The translations under genes were made by a program, and so were the position numbers. DNA of 64,000 nucleotides from Thiomicrorhabdus sp. ZW0627 (GTDB taxonomy: Bacteria > Pseudomonadota > Gammaproteobacteria > Thiomicrospirales > Thiomicrospiraceae), in NCBI RefSeq assembly GCF_029767005.1, contig NZ_JARUQR010000001.1, positions 429,028 through 493,027 on the forward strand, read 5' to 3'. Each line of letters opens with the position of its first letter. Within the stretch, counting starts at the first letter, position 1. This document shows positions 12,500 through 20,836 of this stretch, one piece after another. The notes under the pieces were generated by a model that saw only the letters and a program-made list of their open reading frames with translations, searched no databases and was not told the DNA's origin.

Positions 12500-13731
12500 T
12501 ATCGTAGCTCCCTATTCCTTAGATATTCACGAATATTAGGTGATGATTTCGAATTATTCGAACTGCTATTACGCGTGTCCGAACTCGAAGACGTCACAGG
12601 AGCGGCTTGTGTAGCAGCTGGTTTGAAGGGAACGGCCTGCTGTCCACCGATCATCTTATCCAACGGAAGATACAATAGATTGTTGCCACCTTCTGACCCT
12701 ACGAAGACCTTACTGGTATTACCTAAAACGTTTGAAATCGCATCGATGTATAGACGCTGACGGGTAACTTCAGGCGCTTTCTCATACTCGGCCACGATAC
12801 TGCTGAAGCGTGCGGCCTCACCCGTTGCCTGAGCAATCACACGATCGTGATAGGCACTGGCCTCTTCCAATTCACGTGCCGCTTTACCGCGAGCTTTCGG
12901 TAAGATATCGTTTGAATAAGCTTCGGCTTCATTAATGACACGCTCACGGTCCTCTCGTGCTTTGACCACATCGGCAAAAGCATCCTGAACCTGCTCAGGT
13001 GGCTGAGCGTCCTGAAGGTTGACACTGGTAATCATCAGCCCGGTGCGATAATCGTTTAAGTTCGCCTGCGCAAGCTGCTGAACTTTTGAAACCACTTCAT
13101 TACGCCCTTCAGTCAAGACAAAATCCATTCGATTCTGACCGACAACCTCACGTAAAGCACTCTCAACAACAGAACGCAAAGTCACATCCGGATCAGACAC
13201 TTCAAATAAATATTGGTTGGCGCTTTCAATCTTATATTGAACTGCAATTTTAAGGTCAACGATATTCTCATCTTTGGTCAACATCAAAGATTCTGTCGGA
13301 ACGTCGCCAGAACGGCTGTTTCGAGTATCGGAACGGTAACCGATTTCCGCGGTACGGATCTGATCAACATTTACAACTCGAACGGTTTCAATCGGATATG
13401 GGATATGCCAATGTGGTCCGGCCTTGGTCTCTTCAACAAACGCACCGAAACGGGTGACAACACCGCGTTCCGCAGGGTCAACGATATAGATGCCGGAGAG
13501 AAGCCAGATAACCAGAACAACACCAAGGATAATGCTTCCGCCAATACCGCCGACGCCGCCACTATTGAATTTGTCTCCAGCACCTCCAAAAAGGCTCTGA
13601 GCTTTTTTCAATAATGCATCAATATCCTGATCATTATTTTTTCTCGGCGGTCTGTTACCACCTTGATTACCGGAATTCCCGGGGTTTCCCCAAGGGTCCT
13701 GATCTGATTTACCTGGTTCGTTCCAAGCCAT
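12499..13731 (-). CDS. hflK: HflK, SPFH/band-7 membrane protein
   Basis: Partner of HflC in the FtsH-modulating complex. The Gly/Asn/Pro-rich N-terminus (MAWNEPGKSDQDPWG) is followed by a transmembrane helix at about residues 63-84, the SPFH domain (AERGVVTRFGAF), a long helical segment and a Gln/Ser/Asn-rich tail. The open frame reaches 13824, but the ATG at 13731 begins with the conserved MAWNE and has GGAGAGAG upstream, giving 410 aa, close to the usual size. Confidence 0.94.
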   Translation of the reverse strand: MAWNEPGKSDQDPWGNPGNSGNQGGNRPPRKNNDQDIDALLKKAQSLFGGAGDKFNSGGVGGIGGSIILGVVLVIWLLSGIYIVDPAERGVVTRFGAFVEETKAGPHWHIPYPIETVRVVNVDQIRTAEIGYRSDTRNSRSGDVPTESLMLTKDENIVDLKIAVQYKIESANQYLFEVSDPDVTLRSVVESALREVVGQNRMDFVLTEGRNEVVSKVQQLAQANLNDYRTGLMITSVNLQDAQPPEQVQDAFADVVKAREDRERVINEAEAYSNDILPKARGKAARELEEASAYHDRVIAQATGEAARFSSIVAEYEKAPEVTRQRLYIDAISNVLGNTSKVFVGSEGGNNLLYLPLDKMIGGQQAVPFKPAATQAAPVTSSSSDTRNSSSNNSKSSPNIREYLRNRELR

Positions 13732-13892
13732 TAATCTCTCTCCATACAATTGGCCTATGAGACGCATCATTTTTTGAGGACACGAAATAGAGAACATTTT
13801 AGTGTCAAAGCACCTAAATGTCACCCATTAAAATTTTTTATTGAGTAGAGACTGTAGATGTTTCAGGAGACAGCCACTTTACAAAACTTAAA

Positions 13893-15203
13893 TTATTGAG
13901 CTGCCTCTTCCGATACAACCTTCGCATCCAGCAATTCGTTCCAATTACGAACAACATCCCATTCTTGACGAGTCAGATGCATCTTGAACAAACTATTGCC
14001 GGATTCGTCAAAACCTTCCTCTAGAATCGTGCCAAGCTCATACAGCTCAGCCCTCCTCTTACCAGCACTGACATCGAGCGTCAAAGAGACCGTATAAAAC
14101 TCGCCTTTAAAGAAAGACGCGACGGTCTCCATCAACAGATCAATTCCCAAGCCGTTCTTTGCAGAAACCCACACCCTCTCAGGTTTACCGTCATCATTAA
14201 AATCGACCTTTGGCTCTACTGCCGGATCCAGCATATCGATCTTATTGAACACCATCAACTGAGGAACATCTTGAGCACCGACTTCTTCAATAACATCGAG
14301 AACATCCGCAATCTTCTCTTCTCTGTGAGGGTCGGCAGCATCCACCAAATGAATCAGCAGACTCGCTTCACGAGTCTCTTCCAATGTTGAACGAAAGGCA
14401 GTGACAAGATCGTGTGGAATATGGCGAATAAATCCGACCGTATCCGCAAAGATGACCGGACCCGCACCAGGCAGATGCACGCGTCGCAATGTCGAATCGA
14501 GCGTTGCGAAAAGTCGGTCTTCCGCATACACACCCGCTGTCGTCATATGATTGAATAAGGTCGACTTTCCGGCATTAGTGTATCCAACAATCGTAATCGT
14601 CGGTAATTCCGACTTCGTACGCGCTCTTCTTCCTAGATTTCGTTGTTTTCGAACCTTTTCGATTCGTGCTTCCAACTGCTTGATACGACCTTGCACCAAA
14701 CGTCTATCGGTTTCAAGCTGTGTTTCACCCGGCCCTCTCGCTCCGATACCGCCCTGACGGTCCAAGTGAGACCACCCTTTCACCAGGCGTGTAGACATGC
14801 GTTTGAGCTGAGCCAGTTCAACCTGCAGCTTACCCTCATGGGATCTCGCCCTTTGCGCAAAAATATCGAGAATCAGGCCGACACGATCCAGAACCTGGCA
14901 ATCCAAGTAGGTCGAAAGATTTCTTTCCTGTGCGGGAGACAGCGCGTGATTGACAATCACAACGTCCGCATCGTGTAATTCGACGGCTTCTTTAACCTCT
15001 TCCGCTTTACCTTTACCGATAAAGAATTTAGAATCAGGTGTTTGACGTTTGGTTGTGATTAACTGACAGATTTCGGCTCCGGCAGAATCCACGAGCTCAT
15101 AAAACTCATCCAATTCTTCACGGTCCGCTTCATTGTGAAAATCGACGTGAACCAGAATAGCACGATCCAGCTCACGTCGATCGAGACGATCAAATAATTC
15201 CAT
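13893..15203 (-). CDS. hflX: Ribosome-associated GTPase HflX
   Basis: Binds the large ribosomal subunit and rescues stalled or heat-damaged ribosomes. The N-terminal HflX domain has the glycine-rich loop FFIGKGKAEE (60-69) and the GGIGARGPGETQLE segment (151-164). The G domain starts with P-loop GYTNAGKST (207-215), followed by DTVGFIRHIPHDLV and NKIDM. The length of 436 aa is usual. It lies between hfq and hflK, the canonical order. Confidence 0.96.
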   Translation of the reverse strand: MELFDRLDRRELDRAILVHVDFHNEADREELDEFYELVDSAGAEICQLITTKRQTPDSKFFIGKGKAEEVKEAVELHDADVVIVNHALSPAQERNLSTYLDCQVLDRVGLILDIFAQRARSHEGKLQVELAQLKRMSTRLVKGWSHLDRQGGIGARGPGETQLETDRRLVQGRIKQLEARIEKVRKQRNLGRRARTKSELPTITIVGYTNAGKSTLFNHMTTAGVYAEDRLFATLDSTLRRVHLPGAGPVIFADTVGFIRHIPHDLVTAFRSTLEETREASLLIHLVDAADPHREEKIADVLDVIEEVGAQDVPQLMVFNKIDMLDPAVEPKVDFNDDGKPERVWVSAKNGLGIDLLMETVASFFKGEFYTVSLTLDVSAGKRRAELYELGTILEEGFDESGNSLFKMHLTRQEWDVVRNWNELLDAKVVSEEAAQ

Positions 15204-15275
15204 TAAACAGTACAGTTTCCTTAAGCAGCGCTAGCACATAGCCCCATCAGCGGCTGCTCGATCGAGTCACACAGA

Positions 15276-15542
15276 TTAGGCATCTGCGGTACTGTTCTCT
15301 TCTGCACCCGCCTCATAAGGCTTTGGATCACGCATTGGCACGATAGTAGAAATGGCATGCTTGTAAACCATCTGCGTCACGTTACTTCTCAGCAAAACGA
15401 CAAACTGGTCGAACGAATCCACTCGCCCTTGCAATTTAACTCCGTTCACCAGGTAAATGGATACGCTGATTTTTTCTTTACGCAACGCATTCAGATACGG
15501 ATCTTGAATAGGTAAAGCCTTTGCCACCTTCTTACTCTCCAT
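15276..15542 (-). CDS. hfq: RNA chaperone Hfq
   Basis: A hexameric Sm-like protein that pairs small RNAs with mRNAs. Sm1 ([20 protein letters not shown]) and Sm2 ([12 protein letters not shown]) are complete, including the YKHA motif. The 88-aa length leaves a short acidic C-terminal tail. It has a good RBS (AGGA) and its own strong promoter upstream at 15644-15671, in a 256-bp gap after miaA. Confidence 0.97.
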   Translation of the reverse strand: MESKKVAKALPIQDPYLNALRKEKISVSIYLVNGVKLQGRVDSFDQFVVLLRSNVTQMVYKHAISTIVPMRDPKPYEAGAEENSTADA

Positions 15543-15643
15543 GATTATTTCCTATTTTTTATTTTGTTTTTTTATTACCCGGTCGTTGTTTTAATTATCC
15601 GAGTCTTTAAATAAATACACTTTACAAAGTAAAGCATAGTAAA

Positions 15644-15671
15644 ACTATATTAACTAAAACTTTAAATTCAA
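15644..15671 (-). promoter_or_regulatory. Predicted sigma-70 promoter of hfq
   Basis: On the minus strand TTGAAT (15666-15671) and TATAGT (15644-15649) are 16 bp apart. The leader to the hfq ATG would be about 95 nt. A perfect tandem repeat begins at the -35 box and extends upstream, the position of an activator site. Confidence 0.6.
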
Positions 15672-15704
15672 GCTAATTTAGCAAGACAAGCTAATTTAGC
15701 AAGA
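15669..15704. repeat. Two perfect 18-bp tandem repeats upstream of hfq
   Basis: The unit CAAGCTAATTTAGCAAGA occurs twice head to tail (15669-15686 and 15687-15704). Each unit contains the near-palindrome GCTAATTTAGC, spaced 18 bp, close to two helical turns. The location just upstream of the hfq -35 box suggests a protein-binding site, but slippage duplication is the simpler origin. Confidence 0.8.
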
Positions 15705-15798
15705 ATAACACAGTGCATTACTTTGTTTTTAGCGTTTTTAGCAATCCGTCTTATTAAATTGACAAAAATAGGCACCGCACGACCATTTTATCGTCTTT

Positions 15799-16749
15799 TC
15801 AGGCAGATTCAATCAACTTGACTACCACCTGCAACCGATCTTCCCTTGAAACCTCAAACGGATCCAAAACGATCAAGCCTTCTTCCTTCCTCAACCAGGT
15901 CAGCTGACGTTTCGCCAACTGACGAGTCGCCACCAACCCTTTCTCAACGAAGGTTTCATAATCATACTCACCCGATAAAAACGACCAGGCCTGTCGATAA
16001 CCTACACTGCGAATGGACGTCATTTCCGGATTCAAGTCACTGCGGGACATCAAAGCCTTCACCTCTTGCAGAAAACCGGACTCCAACATGGACTGGAAAC
16101 GGATCGCGATCTGCTTGTGCAGACGTACTCTATCCTCAGGGATTAATGCCACCTTCAACAGATCAAATTTCGGCAAATTCGACTTCGGCTGAGCACGCAA
16201 CTCCGTCAAGGTTTTACCGGAAACCTCATACACCTCCAAGGCACGAATCAAACGCTGAGGATCGTTAGGGTGAATACGCTCGGCAGAAACCGGATCAACC
16301 ATCTGTAAACGTTCGTGCAGAGCTTCAGGCTCACTCTCCCACTGCGCCTGCAATTTCGCACGTACAGATTCGTCCGCCGAAGGCAAATCCGACATCCCTT
16401 GCTGCAAGGCATTGAAATACATCATGGTTCCACCGACCAAAACCGGCAAACGGTTACGAGCAAAGATCTCCTCAACCAAACGATGAACGTCTTCCACAAA
16501 CTCCGAGGCGGAATAACTCTCAGCCGCATCGTGTGTATCGATCAGGTGGTGCGGAACCGCAGCCAGCTCTTCGGCACTTGGCTTCGCGGTACCAATATCC
16601 ATATCCCGATAAATCAAAGCGGAATCCACACTGATTATCTCGATTGGATACTTGGCCGCCAAATCCATCGAAAGCTGACTCTTACCTGATGCGGTGGGGC
16701 CCATTAAGGCCAAACACTGGCGTTTCTCAATCATGTTCTGTATGGACAT
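15799..16749 (-). CDS. miaA: tRNA dimethylallyltransferase MiaA
   Basis: Adds dimethylallyl to A37 of tRNAs that read UNN codons. The P-loop GPTASGKS lies near the N-terminus, followed by [20 protein letters not shown] and the [11 protein letters not shown] block, all typical. The 316-aa length is usual. ATG at 16749 (GGGA upstream) is preferred to a possible start at 16767. The gene begins 27 bp after the mutL stop, so the two are probably co-transcribed. Confidence 0.96.
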   Translation of the reverse strand: MSIQNMIEKRQCLALMGPTASGKSQLSMDLAAKYPIEIISVDSALIYRDMDIGTAKPSAEELAAVPHHLIDTHDAAESYSASEFVEDVHRLVEEIFARNRLPVLVGGTMMYFNALQQGMSDLPSADESVRAKLQAQWESEPEALHERLQMVDPVSAERIHPNDPQRLIRALEVYEVSGKTLTELRAQPKSNLPKFDLLKVALIPEDRVRLHKQIAIRFQSMLESGFLQEVKALMSRSDLNPEMTSIRSVGYRQAWSFLSGEYDYETFVEKGLVATRQLAKRQLTWLRKEEGLIVLDPFEVSREDRLQVVVKLIESA

Positions 16750-16776
16750 TTTTTCCCTTTTACACAAATCCGATAC

Positions 16777-18681
16777 TTACTGCCCGCGCATAAACAAGCC
16801 GTCCAGCTGTTCCATCGAAAGCTGCACCCAGGTCGGGCGGCCATGGTTACACTGGTCTGAACGTTCGGTCCGCTCCATTTCACGTAACAACGCATTCATC
16901 TCTTCAACCGTCAACTGGCGGTTCGCTCTGACCGAACCGTGACACGCCATAGTCGAAAGAATGACATTAATTTTTTCTTCGACCTGTTGCGACTCTCCTG
17001 CCACAGCCAAATCCGCCAACATGTCGTTCACCAAACCGGCGATATCATTTTTACCCAGCAAGGCCGGAATCGCACTAACTTTCAATTGTTCCGGCCCCAT
17101 CGGTTCCATCTCAAATCCGAGTTTTTCAAACCATGGCTGAAATTCCTGCCATACCGAAATCTGGGAACTCTCCAAAGCTAATACCATCGGTACCAGCAAT
17201 GGCTGGCTGACTAGTGACTGCTGTTGCCATTGAGTTTTCAAACGTTCGTAAACCACTCTTTCATGAGCGGCATGCATATCCACCAAAACCAGCCCATGTT
17301 TATTTTCCGCCAAAATAAACACACCATGAAGCTGCATTTTCGCAAACCCAAGCTTAAATTCTTCATCTGTTTCAGCAATTGATCCGGACTCTCTTTGTAT
17401 CACGCCCGATGTTGAGGCTGAATAGGCCTTCAAAGCCTCTGAAACTTCATTATTCGAAGCCGATTGCCCGTAACCAGAATACTGAAAACCGGCTCCGGAA
17501 GAGATTTCTGACGATGCGCCAACAGGCGCCTGGAACTGCATAGACGACTGAACTTGAGGCGAGGTCGGCATCTCCACCGAATTCATACCCGATAAACTGC
17601 GGCCGCTACCTTGTTCCGCACTGACCGGGCGACTAACGGCTTCGCGCACCGAACGTCTCAGAAAATCATAAACCCAACGGCCGTTTGCAAAACGAACTTC
17701 GTATTTAGCAGGATGCACGTTCACATCGACCAGTTCGTGAGGGACTTCCAAAAATAACAGATACGCCGGATGACGGCCATGATACAAAACATCGGCATAA
17801 GCCTGTTTGACGGCATAGGAAAGCATACGATCACGCACTATCCGTCCGTTAACAAACAAATACTGCATATCTGTCTGACTGCGATTAAACGTCGGCAACC
17901 CAACCCAACCGCTCACTCTGATATCCTGCGCTTCAAATTCAACTTCCAGACTTTGTTGAACAAAAGGCTGTCCCATTAGTTGCGCCAGGCGTTTCTGACG
18001 TGTGGCGTCATCAATCACAGGAAGCACATGACGTACGACCTTACTGTTGTGCACCAGTTTGAAACCCACCTCGGGGCGACTCAACATAACACGCTTAACC
18101 AGTTGGTCGATATGGGAGAACTCGGTTTGCTGCGAACGTAGGAAACGCTTTCGGGCCGGTGTATTAAAAAACAGGTCTTCAACCGACACCTGAGTTCCCA
18201 TCGTACCGGCAACCGGTGTCAACTCACTCCAAGCGCCTTCGCCTTCCGCACCTAACCGCCAAGCTGCTCCCTTCTCGTCGCTTTTGCTGACAATTTCAAA
18301 TCGTGATACCGAACTAATACTGGCCAACGCCTCGCCACGAAACCCTAATGTCGCCACAGCAGCCAAATCTTTCACCGTCTTGATTTTGCTGGTCGCGTGA
18401 CGGCTCACCGCCAAGTTCAATTCCTCTTTGGGAATACCACAACCATTATCGATTACCTGAATGGATTTTTCGCCCCCCTGCTCAATCACCACATCGATTT
18501 GACTCGCACCGGAATCCAATGCATTCTCCAACAACTCCTTGACCACTGAAGCCGGGCGCTCTACGACTTCACCCGCAGCGATCTGATCGGCCAGATGAGA
18601 TGGCAATTGAGTGATGACAGAACGTGTCGCGGAGATATTCTCACGACCGGAAGACTGAACAGATGTATTCGAAGAACTCAA
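16777..18681 (-). CDS. mutL: DNA mismatch repair protein MutL (endonuclease type); start uncertain
   Basis: Links MutS mismatch recognition to strand removal. The N-terminal GHKL ATPase has the motifs QIAAGEVVERPASVVKELLENALD, DNGCGI and GFRGEAL. The C-terminal part carries the latent-endonuclease metal motifs DMHAAHERVVYE, ACHGSVRA and CNHGRPT, unlike E. coli MutL, so strand nicking is probably by MutL itself and not MutH. The frame is open to 18849, but a TGCTATAAT promoter element at 18784-18792 lies inside that stretch and the extra residues look non-coding. No ATG lies between the promoter and the conserved domain. A TTG at 18681 is offered as the start; the true start could differ. Confidence 0.9.
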   Translation of the reverse strand: MSSSNTSVQSSGRENISATRSVITQLPSHLADQIAAGEVVERPASVVKELLENALDSGASQIDVVIEQGGEKSIQVIDNGCGIPKEELNLAVSRHATSKIKTVKDLAAVATLGFRGEALASISSVSRFEIVSKSDEKGAAWRLGAEGEGAWSELTPVAGTMGTQVSVEDLFFNTPARKRFLRSQQTEFSHIDQLVKRVMLSRPEVGFKLVHNSKVVRHVLPVIDDATRQKRLAQLMGQPFVQQSLEVEFEAQDIRVSGWVGLPTFNRSQTDMQYLFVNGRIVRDRMLSYAVKQAYADVLYHGRHPAYLLFLEVPHELVDVNVHPAKYEVRFANGRWVYDFLRRSVREAVSRPVSAEQGSGRSLSGMNSVEMPTSPQVQSSMQFQAPVGASSEISSGAGFQYSGYGQSASNNEVSEALKAYSASTSGVIQRESGSIAETDEEFKLGFAKMQLHGVFILAENKHGLVLVDMHAAHERVVYERLKTQWQQQSLVSQPLLVPMVLALESSQISVWQEFQPWFEKLGFEMEPMGPEQLKVSAIPALLGKNDIAGLVNDMLADLAVAGESQQVEEKINVILSTMACHGSVRANRQLTVEEMNALLREMERTERSDQCNHGRPTWVQLSMEQLDGLFMRGQ

Positions 18682-18783
18682 AATAAATTCACTTTGTATA
18701 CAGTAATGGATTTTTGTTGGCAGCTGGTTTTTCAAATGATACTTGAAAAAAACCGGGAATTTGCAAAATACCCGAAATGCAAG

Positions 18784-18792
18784 ATTATAGCA
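18784..18792 (-). promoter_or_regulatory. Extended -10 promoter of mutL
   Basis: The minus strand reads TGCTATAAT, a perfect extended -10 element. No good -35 box is seen. Transcription would start near 18776, which rules out the longest mutL reading frame. Confidence 0.5.
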
Positions 18793-18854
18793 TCTACAAA
18801 TCCACTTTTTATGCTGATGAAGCGTTCGCTTAACGCCAATTCTAACCAATCATT

Positions 18855-18872
18855 CCGAACAGGCCTGTTCGG
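18855..18872. repeat. 18-bp perfect palindrome with CAGGCCTG core between divergent genes
   Basis: CCGAACAGGCCTGTTCGG is self-complementary. It lies upstream of both mutL and mrp, where no transcript ends, so a terminator role is unlikely here. It carries the same 14-mer GAACAGGCCTGTTC (18857-18870) as the palindromes at 6103 and 31135. Confidence 0.8.
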
Positions 18873-19045
18873 TTTCAAACGCAAACACCTGTACTCCAAA
18901 AAACCTCTTACCTTTTCCCCATTCCTGCACCATTGAAATAACCACTTAAAGAGTCTGATTTTTTATCCTGCAAACACCTGATAAAATGGCGGGTAATTTA
19001 GATTCAGCGCACAAAAACGCAAACCAAAAACGAAAGAGGCTCTCA

Positions 19046-20170
19046 GTGGGAATTTTAAACAAACTATTCGGCAACGGAATTTCTGAAACCCTGCAAGCAG
19101 AAATCGAACAACAACTCAAAAAAACCATTGACCCGACCAGCGAAAAAGACCTGATCGAACTCAAGTCGGTTAGTGACATGCAATTTAAAAAAGGGTTGCT
19201 TGAACTCACCCTGAAGATGCCCTATCCATGCAAAAGCCTGTGGCCAACCATCGAACAGAACGCCATACACAACCTAAAACAGATAGCTGAAATCGAGTCT
19301 GTCAAAATCAACTGGGAGACGCAAATCGTCGCTCACGACGCCCAGAAAGGCACATCTCCATTACAAAACATCAAAAACATCATTGCCGTCGCTTCCGGAA
19401 AAGGCGGCGTCGGTAAATCCACCACCAGCGTCAACCTGGCTCTAGCACTGCAACAGGAAGGTGCGAGAGTCGGCATCCTCGATGCCGACATCTACGGCCC
19501 AAGCATTCCCACCATGCTGAACATCAAAGAGAAACCTCAATCCGAAAACGGCAAAACCATGAAACCGCTTGAGGCCTATGGCTTGCAGGTCATGTCGATT
19601 GGCGCACTGATTGAAGAAGATTCACCAATGATCTGGCGCGGGCCGATTGTCACCCAAACTTTGACCCAACTACTAAAAGAAACTGACTGGAACGATCTGG
19701 ACTATCTGATCATTGACCTTCCACCAGGAACCGGCGATGTCCAACTCACACTGGCACAACAAATTCCGGTCACAGGCGCGGTCATCGTCACCACACCGCA
19801 ACAAGTTTCCTTAATCGACGCGAAGAAAGGTCTGAAGATGTTCGAAAAAGTGGAAATCCCAATTCTTGGAATCATCGAAAACATGTCTACCCACATCTGC
19901 ACTAATTGCGGACACGAAGAGGCGGTATTCGGCGAACATGGCGGCCAAAAACTGGCAGAAACCTACAATGTAGACTTCCTTGGCTCGTTACCGCTCGACA
20001 AGCGCATCCGTGAAGAAGCGGACATAGGAAAACCGACTGTCACAGCAGAACCGAGCAGCTCGATTGCACAAAAATACCGTAACATGGCTCACCAGATCGG
20101 CGCCAAGATCGGTGTCACCAAACGCAACTACGGCAACCTGTTCCCCGAGATTGTCATTCAGAACACATAA
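19046..20170 (+). CDS. apbC: Iron-sulfur carrier ATPase Mrp/ApbC
   Basis: A P-loop ATPase that carries and delivers [4Fe-4S] clusters. An N-terminal DUF59-type domain is followed by the deviant Walker A GKGGVGKST (118-126), DLPPGTGD, and the cluster-binding CxxC (C285 and C288 in HICTNCGH). The GTG at 19046 is chosen over the ATG at 18986 because GAGG lies six bases before it and the length (374 aa) then matches the family. In E. coli mrp and metG are divergent neighbours; here they are co-directional with a STAS gene between them. Confidence 0.93.
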   Translation: MGILNKLFGNGISETLQAEIEQQLKKTIDPTSEKDLIELKSVSDMQFKKGLLELTLKMPYPCKSLWPTIEQNAIHNLKQIAEIESVKINWETQIVAHDAQKGTSPLQNIKNIIAVASGKGGVGKSTTSVNLALALQQEGARVGILDADIYGPSIPTMLNIKEKPQSENGKTMKPLEAYGLQVMSIGALIEEDSPMIWRGPIVTQTLTQLLKETDWNDLDYLIIDLPPGTGDVQLTLAQQIPVTGAVIVTTPQQVSLIDAKKGLKMFEKVEIPILGIIENMSTHICTNCGHEEAVFGEHGGQKLAETYNVDFLGSLPLDKRIREEADIGKPTVTAEPSSSIAQKYRNMAHQIGAKIGVTKRNYGNLFPEIVIQNT

Positions 20171-20192
20171 AAAAGAAACGAAACCAACAAAC

Positions 20193-20222
20193 AAAAAAGC
20201 ACGCTAAAAGCGTGCTTTTTTT
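20193..20222. terminator. Bidirectional terminator between apbC and the STAS gene
   Basis: A GCACGCT/AGCGTGC stem with an AAA loop is flanked by six As and seven Ts, between convergent genes. Confidence 0.9.
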
Positions 20223-20258
20223 ATATACGATTTCCTTCTGCGAAAATCGATCTTCCTA

Positions 20259-20576
20259 CTAACCGCCCTGCACCGACTCGATCACAAACAACTGATCGAA
20301 GTGTGCCATCTTCAGGATTTCCATAACAGGCTCGGTGACGTTCATGATCTTGACACGCTTTCGGTCGCCTCCGGTACGTTCCCTAAGCAACAACAACATC
20401 CCCAGTGCAGAACTGTCCAGATAGGTCGTCTCCCGCATATCGATCGTAAAAACATTGTCAACGGACGAAAGATACGCCTTGTAGGAATCGTTGAATGCAT
20501 CATAGCAACTGACATCAAAACTTCCGATGATCGAAATAATGACATCATGATTTAAAACCTTACACTCAACACCCAC
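20259..20576 (-). CDS. STAS-domain protein, anti-sigma factor antagonist type
   Basis: A 105-aa single STAS domain. The helix-start motif TYLDSSALGMLLLL carries the Ser (S55 or S56) that is phosphorylated in SpoIIAA/RsbV-type antagonists. A GTG start is used with GAGG six bases upstream. No anti-sigma kinase or sigma gene is adjacent. The only PP2C phosphatase in the window is the receiver-PP2C protein at 35.7 kb, which may be its partner (inference). It stands alone between apbC and metG on the opposite strand. Confidence 0.82.
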   Translation of the reverse strand: MGVECKVLNHDVIISIIGSFDVSCYDAFNDSYKAYLSSVDNVFTIDMRETTYLDSSALGMLLLLRERTGGDRKRVKIMNVTEPVMEILKMAHFDQLFVIESVQGG

Positions 20577-20747
20577 AATCTGCCTCTCGAAAAACCTGTC
20601 AAATTGACCCCATAATAAATGAGACTAAAACTCGATTCAAACACTATCTGCAAAAACACGTATTAAAGTGGTCACTTTGATCATCAACCAACAGGTAAAA
20701 CCACATAATTTAAGCCAACAAATACACACCACCCCCCATAAAGCAGC

Positions 20748-20753
20748 TATAAT
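20748..20753 (+). promoter_or_regulatory. Possible -10 box of metG
   Basis: TATAAT lies 84 bp upstream of the metG ATG in the 260-bp gap after the STAS gene. No convincing -35 box is seen at the right distance, and the rest of the gap shows nothing recognisable. Confidence 0.35.
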
Positions 20754-20836
20754 ATCAGGTTACTTTCGAACAATCGTTTACGCTTGAACTGGCGGCGTTT
20801 GCATTCGATTAAAAACTTATTAACTTACAACTGAAA

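Noticed and set aside
18682-18849. N-terminal extension of MutL from the ATG at 18849
   Set aside because: An extended -10 promoter lies inside it and the residues are unlike any MutL.
20577-20836. A T-box or S-box type riboswitch in the leader of metG
   Set aside because: No conserved T-box, S-box or SAM-riboswitch pattern was visible; these are also rare for metG in gammaproteobacteria.
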